Notes: generated by a model not told the origin, from the letters alone. 64,000 nucleotides of DNA from Parasalinivibrio latis (GCF_036825535.1 NZ_CP098813.1:1426001-1490000), one strand, 5' to 3'. Numbered from the stretch's first letter, positions 25,227 through 34,507 are shown. A program made the numbers and translations.

Positions 25227-25925
25227 CTATTCCGGTTTTTCGTTCTGGCTGAGTTGTTCAAAGTACTCGCCTACGCCTACCAGATGCTCTTCAAGCAATG
25301 AAATAGCTTTTTCCTCATCCCTGTCTTCAACCGCTTCACACAACCTTACATGTTGCCGGTGCGAGCGAAGGTTCTGTTCCGGGTCAGCAAAAAACACGTC
25401 ACGACGACGTTTGGACATACGGTAAAAAGAGGCGACAAAGTGGGTAAGCACCGGATTATGGGCAGCTGTTATCAAGGCCAGGTGAAATTTGGGGTCAAGG
25501 GCTGCGAGGTTGCCACCACTTAGGAGTGTTGCCTGGCTCTCACTGAGTACGTCATGGATACGGGCAAGATCATGGTTAGTGCGCCTGCGACAAGCCAGTT
25601 TGATGGCTTCAAGTTCAAGCAAAGAACGTATTTCAACAGCATGGAGTATCTGCTCATGACTGATGGGAAGCCCGGCTTCTTCCATTAAAACCAAGCACTC
25701 AATGCTACGTTGTAATGGGTCGGGATGTATATAAATACCTGAACGGGGCCTTAATTCAACAACACCCAAAGCATCAAGTCTGTTAAGGGCTGTTCGGATA
25801 GAAACCCGGCTGGTACCGAACATTTCCGCCAGCTCCCTTTCTGTGGGTAATCGGTCTCCCGGATTGAATTCCTCATGGTGAATGAGGTGAAGCAATTGGA
25901 ATAAAGGGGAAGAATCTTCCGTCAT
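25227..25925 (-). CDS. GntR-family (FadR subfamily) regulator of the catabolic operon
   Basis: A 232-residue regulator with an N-terminal winged helix (about 1-75: LPTERELAEMFGTSRVSIRTAL, then GVVELRPRSGIYI) and a C-terminal all-helical FCD domain (90-225) with a metal/ligand pocket pattern including HLALITAAHN and RQHVRLCEAV. It lies inside the operon between the dehydratase and dehydrogenase genes, so it most likely senses a pathway acid and controls the operon itself. Operator not identified. Confidence 0.9.
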   Translation of the reverse strand: MTEDSSPLFQLLHLIHHEEFNPGDRLPTERELAEMFGTSRVSIRTALNRLDALGVVELRPRSGIYIHPDPLQRSIECLVLMEEAGLPISHEQILHAVEIRSLLELEAIKLACRRRTNHDLARIHDVLSESQATLLSGGNLAALDPKFHLALITAAHNPVLTHFVASFYRMSKRRRDVFFADPEQNLRSHRQHVRLCEAVEDRDEEKAISLLEEHLVGVGEYFEQLSQNEKPE

Positions 25926-25948
25926 AATCTTATTCTCGTTGTTCTGTT

Positions 25949-27112
25949 TTAGACGCTGTATTTCTTAACATAATCTTCTCTGACGGTGATCCCAAGGCCT
26001 GGGCGCTCCGGAATGTCAATTTTGCCGTTTACGACAGTAAAGCTTTCTTCAATCAGGTCATGAATCAGTGGGTTTGCACCAAGGGAGTACTCTACGGTAA
26101 AACCGGCTGAGCTTGCCGCTAACAAGTGAAGCCCAGCGGCAAAAGCCGGTGCACCTGTCCACAAATGGGGCGCTAACCGTAAATTCGCAGCTTCACACAG
26201 GGCTGCAATTTTCCGGGATTCCGTGATGCCACCACAAATTGCGGGATCCGGCTGGACAATATCTACCGCACGGGCATCTATAAGGTCTCGGAATTCGAAC
26301 CGGGTTGAGGCGCTTTCGCCGGCAGAAATGGCAATGTGGGTTGAAGCCCGCACTTCAGCCATTCCTCGGATATCGTCTGCAGCGACCGGTTCTTCCAACC
26401 AGCCAATCCCAAGTTCTTTTACCAGGTGACAGAATGTTTTTGCTTGGCTGACGGTAAAAGTGCCGTGGGCATCACAGCAAATTTCTATATCAGTGCCCAG
26501 TGCTTTCCGTGCTGCAGCCACACGGGCAGCAGATGCCTCTGCAGAGCCGTCCTGGGCACCAACGCGCATTTTGAGCGTCTTAAACTGTCCAATATCCCGG
26601 TAACGCGCCATTTCTTCACCGATTTTTGATGCATCAGTCCAGCCTCCGGAACCATAAGCCGGGAATGAATCAGCCCGTTTCCCGCCCAGCAATTGGTGGA
26701 CGGGCAGGCCAGTAGACTTACCAAACAGATCCCAAAGTGCGATATCTATGGCTGATATCGCAGAAACCGTAATGCCCCGACGCGACATAACCGGAAATAC
26801 ATGGCCGTATTTCAGTGCATGGTGCTGGCGCGTTCCGTTGTAAAGGGTGTCCCAGATGAGGGTGATATTACCGGCTTCCATCCCAGTAATTACCGGGGCT
26901 ATCTCGCTTTCAATGTATTGGCAGATACTGTGGTGGTTCCCAATGCTGCCTGCAGACATTCGCCCTTCACCCCAACCGGAAAGACCATTCTCCAGCGTGA
27001 TTTTAACCAACGCAGTTTGAAAGCTACTGGCGATACCAAAATCACTGACGTGTTGCTGTGTTTTTGGTATCGGGACACGGAGGTTAAATGCTTCGACCTT
27101 TGCTATTTTCAT
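25949..27112 (-). CDS. Mandelate racemase-type acid-sugar dehydratase (enolase superfamily)
   Basis: Magnesium enzyme of 387 residues that takes a proton from the carbon next to a carboxylate, usually to dehydrate an acid sugar. Residues seen: K181-M-R183 (KxR in place of the usual KxK), metal ligands D214, E240 and E266, the Asp-His dyad D289/H316 and E341 as in mandelate racemase. The ATG at 27112 is taken over a GTG one codon earlier; AAGGGG lies just upstream. The substrate is not known; the neighbouring transporter, isomerase and dehydrogenase point to an aldonate, uronate or similar acid. The KxR variant narrows the candidates but cannot be assigned by eye. Confidence 0.88.
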   Translation of the reverse strand: MKIAKVEAFNLRVPIPKTQQHVSDFGIASSFQTALVKITLENGLSGWGEGRMSAGSIGNHHSICQYIESEIAPVITGMEAGNITLIWDTLYNGTRQHHALKYGHVFPVMSRRGITVSAISAIDIALWDLFGKSTGLPVHQLLGGKRADSFPAYGSGGWTDASKIGEEMARYRDIGQFKTLKMRVGAQDGSAEASAARVAAARKALGTDIEICCDAHGTFTVSQAKTFCHLVKELGIGWLEEPVAADDIRGMAEVRASTHIAISAGESASTRFEFRDLIDARAVDIVQPDPAICGGITESRKIAALCEAANLRLAPHLWTGAPAFAAGLHLLAASSAGFTVEYSLGANPLIHDLIEESFTVVNGKIDIPERPGLGITVREDYVKKYSV

Positions 27113-27121
27113 CACGACCCC

Positions 27122-27634
27122 TTAGCGCACCGGTGAAAACCTGTCGGAAAGATTCCGGTAGCTGGTTTCATCGAACCAGCGTTCTTTTGGTTTGTACTGC
27201 GTTTCAACAGGGACTGCCTGTTCGAGGGTATCCGGTTCCGTTGCCACATCAAAAATTAGCTCTAGCATTACACCGTTCGGATCGTAGACGAACAACTGGG
27301 CGAGAGAGGTTTCCGGTACGCGGTTTTCCCTGTAAGGAAGGCCGGTTGCAATAAAGCGTTCCAGATATGACTGGTAGCCGTATGCGACCATGGAAACATG
27401 ATCGATAACCCCGGTTCCTTGTGCAAAATGGCCGTTTTCATCTTTGGCTGCGTCCCCTGCGTAAACGTGGATGGTGGGTGCCAAATCTGTTAATGAGGGC
27501 TTAATCCATGCCCCAGGGAACCCAAATGGCGGACGTTTTGCCAAATGCATTCCAAGTAAGTGGGTATAGAATGCAATAGTCCCTTCCAGATCGCTGGTAC
27601 GGATAGCAACATGAAAAAGTGCACCGATTACCAT
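27122..27634 (-). CDS. VOC-family (glyoxalase/dioxygenase-like) metalloprotein
   Basis: A single-unit vicinal oxygen chelate protein, 170 residues from the ATG at 27634 (GGTGG four bases upstream). A start ten codons earlier (27664, ATGA overlap with the isomerase gene) is also possible. Metal-binding pattern: H in LFHVAIRT, H in GVIDHVSMV and E in NGVMLELIFD. It ends with a long polar tail (RWFDETSYRNLSDRF). In this operon it may isomerise or cleave a pathway intermediate; no substrate can be named. Confidence 0.8.
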   Translation of the reverse strand: MVIGALFHVAIRTSDLEGTIAFYTHLLGMHLAKRPPFGFPGAWIKPSLTDLAPTIHVYAGDAAKDENGHFAQGTGVIDHVSMVAYGYQSYLERFIATGLPYRENRVPETSLAQLFVYDPNGVMLELIFDVATEPDTLEQAVPVETQYKPKERWFDETSYRNLSDRFSPVR

Positions 27635-27660
27635 ATGTCCACCTTTGGTTCTGCAGTCCT

Positions 27661-28548
27661 TCATAAAAGCGGTTTTAAAAGGCGCACCGAGCTTTCGAAC
27701 ATGGAAGTGTAAAACTTGTCTGAAAGCAGGTTAGAGCCGTGGTCGACAATGAACTGGTAAAGTTCCGGAGGTACGTCTTTCGGATCACGTTCCACCTGAT
27801 CCGGGCCGTACCGCAATTGGGGAGAGCGGTCGATGGTTGGCATAAATTCCAACGCAAGGCAGTCATCGTAACCAACAGCGTGAAGTGTGTTGAGAAGGGC
27901 AGGCCAGTCGATTTGCCCCATACCCGGAGCAAAGCGGTTATTGTCAGCAATATGGACGTTAACCAACCTGTCTTTGCACTGGTAGAAAGGGCGGTGCAGA
28001 TCAGCTTCTTCCATATGCATGTGGAAAACATCCAGTGTCACACCGCAGTTTGGACCCACCTGTTCAGCCAACGCATAAGCCTGATCTCCCCGGTTTATCA
28101 GGTAAGCTTCAAAGCGGTTCAGTGGTTCAATCCCCAACTGAATCCCTTCTTTTTCGGCATGGCCGTATAGCTCCCTGAGGCCATCTACCAGCCATTCCCA
28201 TTCCTGTTCCGGGGTGCTGTCTGGAACAACCTTTCCGACCGTACAGGGCACGACTGTTGTAAAGGTGCCACCGAGTTCTTTGCTCATAGTGACGACCGTT
28301 TTCATAAATTCGACCGTTTTTTCCCGTTGTGAAAAGTCTGCGGCACACAGGTTTCTTTCCCCAAGGGTCAGGGTGACTACACCTGCACAGGTGACATTGT
28401 TTGCTTTCAGGAGGGCATCGACTTCGGATGACGAATACCAGTCCGGCTCACCGGCCAGTTCAATGGCGCCTATACCTACTTGGGCACAGCGTTCGATACT
28501 GCGCTTGATGGGCTCGGGTCTCATCCAGGTGTGTGCTGTCAGTCTCAT
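27661..28548 (-). CDS. Sugar phosphate isomerase/epimerase (xylose isomerase-like TIM barrel)
   Basis: TIM-barrel protein of 295 residues from the ATG at 28548, which has AAGGA 7-8 bases upstream. Metal ligands of the family are visible: E in LGIEPLNRFE, D/H in VTLDVFHMHMEE, H in VNVHIADNNR and E in CLALEFMPT. It starts MRLTAHTWMRPEP. The group covers tagatose/psicose epimerases, inosose dehydratases and others, so the reaction is open. It is inside the operon between ATPase and VOC genes. Confidence 0.85.
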   Translation of the reverse strand: MRLTAHTWMRPEPIKRSIERCAQVGIGAIELAGEPDWYSSSEVDALLKANNVTCAGVVTLTLGERNLCAADFSQREKTVEFMKTVVTMSKELGGTFTTVVPCTVGKVVPDSTPEQEWEWLVDGLRELYGHAEKEGIQLGIEPLNRFEAYLINRGDQAYALAEQVGPNCGVTLDVFHMHMEEADLHRPFYQCKDRLVNVHIADNNRFAPGMGQIDWPALLNTLHAVGYDDCLALEFMPTIDRSPQLRYGPDQVERDPKDVPPELYQFIVDHGSNLLSDKFYTSMFESSVRLLKPLL

Positions 28549-28573
28549 GGCTTTGTCCTTCCATAGTGGTGGT

Positions 28574-29638
28574 TTAACGCTGCGCTGGGCTTTGCGAGTT
28601 GTTCTGCTCTGGCAAATATCGCCGCTGCCCGTCCTTTGCATCAAATAAATGGTAGTTGTTTAAATTGGCATGTAACTGGTAGTGCTTGCCTGTGTCATAG
28701 CGGCTGTTACTGCTGACCGATGCTTTAATTAGCTTCCCGTCATGTTCGAATGCCAGTATCTGCTCCGCCCCTAAATACTCAATGGAGGCAAGCGGCGTGT
28801 TTCCTCCCGGTGTAACGAGGAGGTGTTCGGGCCTGAGCCCCAATAAAGTGTTTTCCGGTATATTTGCCGGAAGTGATTCAAACAGGCCTTTTGCCTGAGC
28901 GTCACTGAAAAAGTTAATGCGTGGGTTACCAACCAGCCCGGCAACAAATGTATTGACGGGGGAATGATAAATTTCGTCAGGCGTGCCTATCTGTTCCAGA
29001 GTGCCGTTGTTGATAACCGCAATACGGTCACCAAGGCTGAGTGCTTCGGTCTGGTCATGGGTAACCAGGACGATAGTGGCACCCAAATCCCTTTGCAGGG
29101 CCCTTAGCTCCAACCTGAGCGATTCCCGCAGTTTTGCATCAAGGTTAGAGAGGGGTTCATCCATCAAAAACAAGCGAGGGGAACGAACCAGTGCCCGGCC
29201 AAGGGCGACCCGCTGCATTTCACCGCCTGACAATGTCTGCGTACGCACATCCAGGCGGTGCTCAATCTTCAGTACACTCGCTGTTCGGGCAATTTTCTTT
29301 TCAATCTCGGTTTCAGTGAAGTCACGCCCCGGCGCCTTTAACGGGAAGGCAAGGTTTTCCCGGACGGTCAGGTTGGGGTAGAGGGAATATTGCTGGAATA
29401 CCATGGCGACATCCCGCTGCGCCGGTGGCATGTCGCCGATGTCAAAACCATCCAACCTGAGCTTGCCTTTATCCGGTTTGGTGAGACCTGCGATGGTTCG
29501 CAACAGTGTTGTTTTTCCTGCCCCGGTTGGGCCGAGTACGACGAAAAATTCACCGTCTTTGATATCAAGGGACAGTCCGTCCAAAGCGCGGGAGTGATCG
29601 AAGGTCTTGGTGAGATTTTCTATTGTCAGTGCTGACAT
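28574..29638 (-). CDS. ABC transporter ATPase (MalK/UgpC type), first
   Basis: ATP-binding subunit of the sugar-type importer encoded here. From the ATG at 29638 (GGAGG four bases upstream) it has 354 residues: Walker A GPTGAGKTT near 36-44, signature LSGGEMQRVALGRAL, Walker B LFLMDEPLSNLD, switch histidine in VTHDQTEAL, then a C-terminal OB-type regulatory domain. It lies directly after a second, different ATPase gene, so the transporter probably uses a heterodimer. Confidence 0.92.
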   Translation of the reverse strand: MSALTIENLTKTFDHSRALDGLSLDIKDGEFFVVLGPTGAGKTTLLRTIAGLTKPDKGKLRLDGFDIGDMPPAQRDVAMVFQQYSLYPNLTVRENLAFPLKAPGRDFTETEIEKKIARTASVLKIEHRLDVRTQTLSGGEMQRVALGRALVRSPRLFLMDEPLSNLDAKLRESLRLELRALQRDLGATIVLVTHDQTEALSLGDRIAVINNGTLEQIGTPDEIYHSPVNTFVAGLVGNPRINFFSDAQAKGLFESLPANIPENTLLGLRPEHLLVTPGGNTPLASIEYLGAEQILAFEHDGKLIKASVSSNSRYDTGKHYQLHANLNNYHLFDAKDGQRRYLPEQNNSQSPAQR

Positions 29639-29648
29639 ATAACCTCCA

Positions 29649-30734
29649 TCATGCCGCCGGTTGAAGTGACAGGCCGCTGTCGGTATCAAACAGGCGAAGG
29701 TAGTTCGGATCAAACGACAGGTTTACCCAATCCCCGGGTTTCACATCCGGTGATGTTTCCCGCAGGTAGAGTCGGTGATTACCAATGTCTGTCGCGAGTA
29801 CTTTATGGGGGCCATGGTTTTCCACTGCTGTAACCTTTGCCGGGATGCCCTTTTCAGAACGTTGGATATGCTCTGGCCGAATACCGACGGCTACACTGCT
29901 TTTAATCTCGGTACACTGCGAATGGAGATCCAGTGGTAAAGGAAGGGAAGTATCGCTGCCTTCAGGCAGGAAACAGGTTTTTCCATCTTGGGTCACAAGG
30001 TTCGCAGGGATGATATTCATCGCCGGTGCCCCAACAAACTGGGCGACATAGGTATTGGCCGGCCTGAGGTAGATATCCTCTGGTGTACCAACCTGCTGCA
30101 ACCTGCCGTTGTGCATAACAGCTATCAGGTCAGACATTCCCATGGCTTCAACCTGATCATGGGTGACATACACCGTGGTCGTACGGCGTTTAAGGTGAAG
30201 TGCTTTGAGTTCACCCCGTAATTGTTCCCTGAGTGTTGCATCAAGGGCGCCAATAGGTTCATCCATCAGCAGAGCTTTGGGTTCTCGGACCAGTGCACGG
30301 GCTATGGCCACCCGCTGCATGTCCCCGCCGGAAAGTGCAGAGGGTTTCTTTTCCAGCAGGCTGTTAATGCCCAACAAGGTTGAAACGTCGGCAACCCGGG
30401 TTCGAATTTCGCTTTTATTCAGCCCAACAGCCCTGAGCGGGAAGCTGATATTGTCTGCCACGCTCAGGTGCGGGTAAAGCGAGTAAAGCTGAAACACAAA
30501 GGCAATGTCCCGTTCAGCCGGTTTTAGCCTGTCAGCCTGACAATCGCCAATAAAGATGTTGCCGGAGGTAAAGGTTTCCAGCCCGGCAATTGCCCGGAGT
30601 GTTGTGGTCTTGCCGCACCCGGATGCCCCCAACAGTGAGAAGAAACAACCGTCGGGGATAGTCAGGTTGAGATCATTGATCACCTGAACGTCGTTAAAGT
30701 ACTTTTCTGCGCGTCGAATTCTGATTTCACTCAT
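29649..30734 (-). CDS. ABC transporter ATPase (MalK/UgpC type), second
   Basis: Second ATPase of the importer, 361 residues from the ATG at 30734 (GGGGAG upstream; ATGA overlap with the small membrane protein gene). Walker A GASGCGKTT, signature LSGGDMQRVAIARAL, Walker B ALLMDEPIGALD, switch histidine in VTHDQVEAM, and a C-terminal OB-type domain (RPEHIQRSEKG). The longer open frame upstream has no family sequence. Two different ATPases next to each other is also the pattern of glycerol-type importers. Confidence 0.92.
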   Translation of the reverse strand: MSEIRIRRAEKYFNDVQVINDLNLTIPDGCFFSLLGASGCGKTTTLRAIAGLETFTSGNIFIGDCQADRLKPAERDIAFVFQLYSLYPHLSVADNISFPLRAVGLNKSEIRTRVADVSTLLGINSLLEKKPSALSGGDMQRVAIARALVREPKALLMDEPIGALDATLREQLRGELKALHLKRRTTTVYVTHDQVEAMGMSDLIAVMHNGRLQQVGTPEDIYLRPANTYVAQFVGAPAMNIIPANLVTQDGKTCFLPEGSDTSLPLPLDLHSQCTEIKSSVAVGIRPEHIQRSEKGIPAKVTAVENHGPHKVLATDIGNHRLYLRETSPDVKPGDWVNLSFDPNYLRLFDTDSGLSLQPAA

Positions 30735-30937
30735 GGCTGTCTCCCCGCAGTGCCTAACGGCCGTTGAGGAACGCGAGAGAAAATGTTGTACATCACAAGC
30801 CCCACTAACATTGTGGTAACGCTGTACCTGAACAGCAGGTGGAACCATGGCTGGCACAGGAAAACAAACCCGGCAACCATGATGGTCATACTCAGGGTTT
30901 CAAGTTGCCTTGCGTGGGCACATATCCATGCTTTCAT
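30731..30937 (-). CDS. Small membrane protein of the ABC importer operon
   Basis: A 68-residue protein with two hydrophobic segments (about residues 16-31 and 39-52) and a basic tail. It overlaps the permease gene before it and the ATPase gene after it by ATGA at both ends, which strongly supports that it is translated as part of the operon. A small membrane gene also occurs in glycerol-type ABC operons (DUF2160), but this one is not clearly of that family. It may be an accessory subunit of the importer. Confidence 0.75.
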   Translation of the reverse strand: MKAWICAHARQLETLSMTIMVAGFVFLCQPWFHLLFRYSVTTMLVGLVMYNIFSRVPQRPLGTAGRQP

Positions 30938-31896
30938 CGTCTTACTGCCCCAAAGGTTACGCCGCGTAACAGGTGCTTGCGCAGCAGGAAGGTAAAGATA
31001 AATACCGGGATGAGGAAAAGCGTCGTTCCGGCAGCGATAGTGCCCCAGTCAATTAGTCCTGAACCGAGTTGAGCCGGTATAAATGCCGGTGCCGTCTGGG
31101 CGTTTTTGTTGGTAAGCATCAGCGCAAAGGCATATTCGTTCCACGCTGTGATAAAACAGAATACCGATGTGGCGGCGATGCCGGTGACACATTCCGGCAA
31201 CGTGATCCGGAAAAACACCTGAAAGCGCGGATAGCCGTCTACCAGTGCTGCATCTTCGTATTCCACTGGTATTTCATCGATGAAGCCTTTCATCAGCCAA
31301 GTGGCAAATGAAACATTGAATGCGGTATAGAGGATGATAAGTCCGAGATGGCTGTCTATCAGCCCAACCGTCCTGAACATCAAAAAAACCGGGATGGCGA
31401 CCACGATAGGAGGCAGCATCCGGGTGGACAGGATAAAGAACAGCCAGTCTTTCTCCCCCGGAACCCTGAAACGGGAGAAGCCGTATGCGCACAGCGTGCC
31501 CATAGACACTGCGAGGAAGGTGCTGGTCAGGGCAATTATAATGCTGTTGATAAAACGGTCGGCATAGCCGGAGGAACGTACCTTTCCGCTTCGGCTTTTC
31601 ACAACACGCTCACCGTCCTCAAGGATTTTTTGTTCCCACCAACTGGCACTGTCCAACTGTTCCTGCGTAACAGGCTTTCTAAGCTGCGCCCTTTTGGTGA
31701 AAGCTTTCACATAGGAGGTTGACTCCGGCTGGAAGATGACCGTTGGAGGAACGGATGTTGCCTCTGTGCGGCTTTTAAAGCTGGTACTGATAATCCAATA
31801 CAGCGGAATCAGTGAAGCAATCAGTAACGTAATAACCGCTGCTATAGCAAGCCGGTGCTGAACGCTGTTTATGAGCAAAGGGTTCTTGTTCGCCAT
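30934..31896 (-). CDS. ABC transporter permease (MalG type)
   Basis: Inner-membrane permease of 320 residues with six predicted membrane segments. The coupling motif EAA is seen as EYEDAALVDGYPRFQVFFRITLP near 215-240. Between the first and second segments is an unusually long periplasmic loop (about 60 residues, with SWWEQKILEDGERVVKSRSGKV). It overlaps the small membrane protein gene by 4 bases and follows the other permease after a 10-base gap. Confidence 0.92.
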   Translation of the reverse strand: MANKNPLLINSVQHRLAIAAVITLLIASLIPLYWIISTSFKSRTEATSVPPTVIFQPESTSYVKAFTKRAQLRKPVTQEQLDSASWWEQKILEDGERVVKSRSGKVRSSGYADRFINSIIIALTSTFLAVSMGTLCAYGFSRFRVPGEKDWLFFILSTRMLPPIVVAIPVFLMFRTVGLIDSHLGLIILYTAFNVSFATWLMKGFIDEIPVEYEDAALVDGYPRFQVFFRITLPECVTGIAATSVFCFITAWNEYAFALMLTNKNAQTAPAFIPAQLGSGLIDWGTIAAGTTLFLIPVFIFTFLLRKHLLRGVTFGAVRR

Positions 31897-31906
31897 GTTG
31901 TTCTCC

Positions 31907-32824
31907 TTAGCGCTCTTTGAGCTTGTTGAGGTAGCGGATATACAACGTGGTGATAATCAGAACGCCCACTAACATAATGTAAGCGAGCGCACTGGAGCGT
32001 CCGGTTTGCCACTCCTGGAAAGCCATTTTGAACAAACGGATAGATACCAGTTCGGTTTCTGCCATGCTGGTCATAACAAATGCCAGGTCGAAAGTTTTAA
32101 ACGCTTCCATAGTGCGGAATATTACTGCTATGAGAAGCAGGGGAGAGACCAGCGGCAGGGTGATGTTTCTGAACACAAACCAGCTTGATGCCCTGTCGAT
32201 AGCCGCCGCCTCGTAGAGGGACTGCGGAATCGCTGACAGCCCGGCCAGACATAACAACATCACGAAGGGATACCACATCCAGATATCAGTGATGGCGACA
32301 GCCAGCAAGGCGAGCTCTGGGTTGGAGAGCCACACCAGGCCATCGGCACCAATCAGGTAGTTGATGATTCCCCATGAAGGGTTGTAGAGCAGCTTCCAGA
32401 AAAGCCCGACGATCGCCATAGACATCATCATTGGTAACATCATCAGGGTAGTAACCAGCCCTTTAAGCGGGAATTCCCGGTTCAGTAACAATGCGGCACC
32501 AAATCCAAGGAGCAACTGACCCCCGACGGATATCAGGGTGTAATAAGCCGTCAGTTTAAAGCTGTGCCAGACCCCTTCGTCACCCAATAATTCCCGGTAG
32601 TTTTGCAGGCCGATAAATTTCGCTTCGGCACTGACTGACGCCCGGTAGTCAGTAAACGAATACCCCAGTGAATAGACCAGTGGAAAGACGTTAAACACAA
32701 TCAGGAAAATGATTGTCGGATAAACAAACCAATTTTTTAGCGCGTTATCGCTGAGGTTGGCACCAACGCTGATTTTCCTGCGCTTGTGCGCCACTGTACT
32801 GACTTCCGGGGTCATACTGCTCAT
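31907..32824 (-). CDS. ABC transporter permease (MalF type)
   Basis: Partner permease of 305 residues with six membrane segments and a coupling loop with the pattern LYEAAAIDRASSWFVFRNITLP near 210-231. It lies between the binding protein gene and the MalG-type permease gene. A start three codons later (MTPEVS) is possible. Confidence 0.92.
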   Translation of the reverse strand: MSSMTPEVSTVAHKRRKISVGANLSDNALKNWFVYPTIIFLIVFNVFPLVYSLGYSFTDYRASVSAEAKFIGLQNYRELLGDEGVWHSFKLTAYYTLISVGGQLLLGFGAALLLNREFPLKGLVTTLMMLPMMMSMAIVGLFWKLLYNPSWGIINYLIGADGLVWLSNPELALLAVAITDIWMWYPFVMLLCLAGLSAIPQSLYEAAAIDRASSWFVFRNITLPLVSPLLLIAVIFRTMEAFKTFDLAFVMTSMAETELVSIRLFKMAFQEWQTGRSSALAYIMLVGVLIITTLYIRYLNKLKER

Positions 32825-32857
32825 ACCTTTCTCACGTCCTTCGCTCTGTGGAACGTC

Positions 32858-34168
32858 CTATTCGGGCTGTCGGCCGTACTTCTTGAAAATCTGTGTCCAG
32901 GCTTCAGCGACGGCGTTATTGGCCTCAGCCGCACTGCCTTTGCCTGTAACTACGTACGGGTGCCAGTGCTGGTTGGCTGCTGTCAGAAGCTCCGCATATT
33001 CCGGAACTGACCAAAAATCTTTCACCATCGCCATGGATTGGTAGAACGCTTCATTGAAAGGAGTAGCTTTGCGAAACGTGTCTGACTCCAGAGTTGCCGT
33101 ATGGGCGCTATATCCGCCGAGCTCAGCCCAACGCGCCTGTACTTCGGGGCGGATCAACCATTCAAGGAATTTCTTGGATGCCGCAATGTTGTCGCTGTAA
33201 CTGACAACGGAGATACCTTGCCCGCCAAGTGCGGCAAACTGATGTCCATCCGGCCCTTTTGGAACGGCGAAATACCCGGTATTGGTGGCATGTGGGTTAA
33301 TGGACGGGTTTGCCAGGGCAGGGAAGAAAGCAAAATAGTTCATACTCATGGCGGCCAACCCTTCTGTAATCGCCATGTTTGCTTCCTGGAAGAAAGTCTT
33401 GCCCCAGTCAGGCGGGGTGAATGCATACAGGTCCCGGTAGAGTGTCAGCCCTTTATTGGCAGCCTCGCTGTTAACGAACCCCTGGACGTTATAGGTCCGG
33501 CGATCACCCAAATCTGCACCCATTGAGAACAGGATATTCTGGACGCCCATCACAAGGGCATCGTAAGAGTTGTCTGTGTAGATGGAAATACCGTAGCGGT
33601 TTTGGTCTGGGCGGTGGAAAAATTCTGCGATATCGCGTAATTGCGCCCAAGTTTCAGGCACCGCCAGTGGATACCCGTATTTCGACTGGAAGGCTTTCTT
33701 TTCAGCCGGGTCTTCAAACCAGTCCTTGCGGTAGGCAAAACCGTTGGCATCCCCTTCTAGTGGGATAGCCCAGTATTGCTTGCTGCCACTGGGATATTCG
33801 GCATAACCGCTAACCGTGGCAGGTAACATTATTTCGGCAACGTTATGGGCCTTAAAAAAGTCAGTTAAGTTGACATAATGCCCTGCGGTAGATCCTGCCC
33901 CCAACCATTGGGAGTCACCAACGACCATGTCATAGGCATTACCGCGGGCAACAAACTCACGGAATGCTTTGTTCTGGAACTCGGGCCAGGGCACCGTTTC
34001 GACAATGACTTCTATACCGGTTTCATCCTCATAATCCAGAACCAACTCCTGAAGGTAGTTAGCGGGATCCCATTCAGCCCAAAGTATCGTGAGCTGATCC
34101 GTGGCTCTGGCGAGGTGAGAACTGAAGAATAACAAGCCGGTGAGAGCCACCACTATCGACGTTTTCAT
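32858..34168 (-). CDS. Periplasmic sugar-type binding protein of the ABC importer
   Basis: Family 1 extracellular solute-binding protein, first gene of the operon. With the ATG at 34168 (GGGAGG eight bases upstream) it has 436 residues and a signal peptide MKTSIVVALTGLLFFSSHLARA cut before TDQLTILW. The mature fold shows WAEWDPANYLQELVLDYEDE, YDMVVGDSQWLG and AALGGQGISVV, typical of binding proteins for sugars, polyols or sugar acids. The ligand is unknown. Confidence 0.9.
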   Translation of the reverse strand: MKTSIVVALTGLLFFSSHLARATDQLTILWAEWDPANYLQELVLDYEDETGIEVIVETVPWPEFQNKAFREFVARGNAYDMVVGDSQWLGAGSTAGHYVNLTDFFKAHNVAEIMLPATVSGYAEYPSGSKQYWAIPLEGDANGFAYRKDWFEDPAEKKAFQSKYGYPLAVPETWAQLRDIAEFFHRPDQNRYGISIYTDNSYDALVMGVQNILFSMGADLGDRRTYNVQGFVNSEAANKGLTLYRDLYAFTPPDWGKTFFQEANMAITEGLAAMSMNYFAFFPALANPSINPHATNTGYFAVPKGPDGHQFAALGGQGISVVSYSDNIAASKKFLEWLIRPEVQARWAELGGYSAHTATLESDTFRKATPFNEAFYQSMAMVKDFWSVPEYAELLTAANQHWHPYVVTGKGSAAEANNAVAEAWTQIFKKYGRQPE

Positions 34169-34507
34169 TTCCATTACCTCCCTTTGGATTTCTCAAAATC
34201 ATACAATCATGAAATTGGATAGCCCAAAATAATATTTATGAGTTATTGGTTGCTTTTCGTGGAAGGTACATAGTTCTCAAAACTGATTTAAATTAGAGAT
34301 AAGGAGATAAAGTCTCTGAAAGTAGAACACTTGCAAGTACCAGCAAATAAACGTGATGAAAATATATGCAACTGTGAAAATGGGGTAGAGTTGGTTTTGG
34401 AACCACATTTTTTCTGTTTCTGATATACTCTTGCAACACAAGAAACTTGTTGTTTCTACACAGGATCAACTCATCATTCATGATGGGGTTTCATATCGAG
34501 GTGTACA
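34169..34507. promoter_or_regulatory. Divergent control region of the ABC/catabolic operon and the 34508 gene
   Basis: The 339 AT-rich bases hold promoters for both sides. For the plus-strand gene there is an extended -10 box TGATATACT at 34421-34429. An inverted repeat ACAAG-AAA-CTTGT lies at 34438-34450. Near the binding-protein start is CAAT-N6-ATTG at about 34205-34218, a possible GntR/FadR operator. All of these are inference. Confidence 0.4.

Noticed and set aside
28549..28644. 32-codon upstream extension of the isomerase gene
   Set aside because: It overlaps the end of the preceding ATPase gene and lacks family sequence; AAGGA precedes the ATG at 28548.
30735..30857. 41-codon upstream extension of the second ATPase gene
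   Set aside because: It lies over the small membrane protein gene in another frame, and the ATG at 30734 has both a ribosome site and the ATGA overlap.
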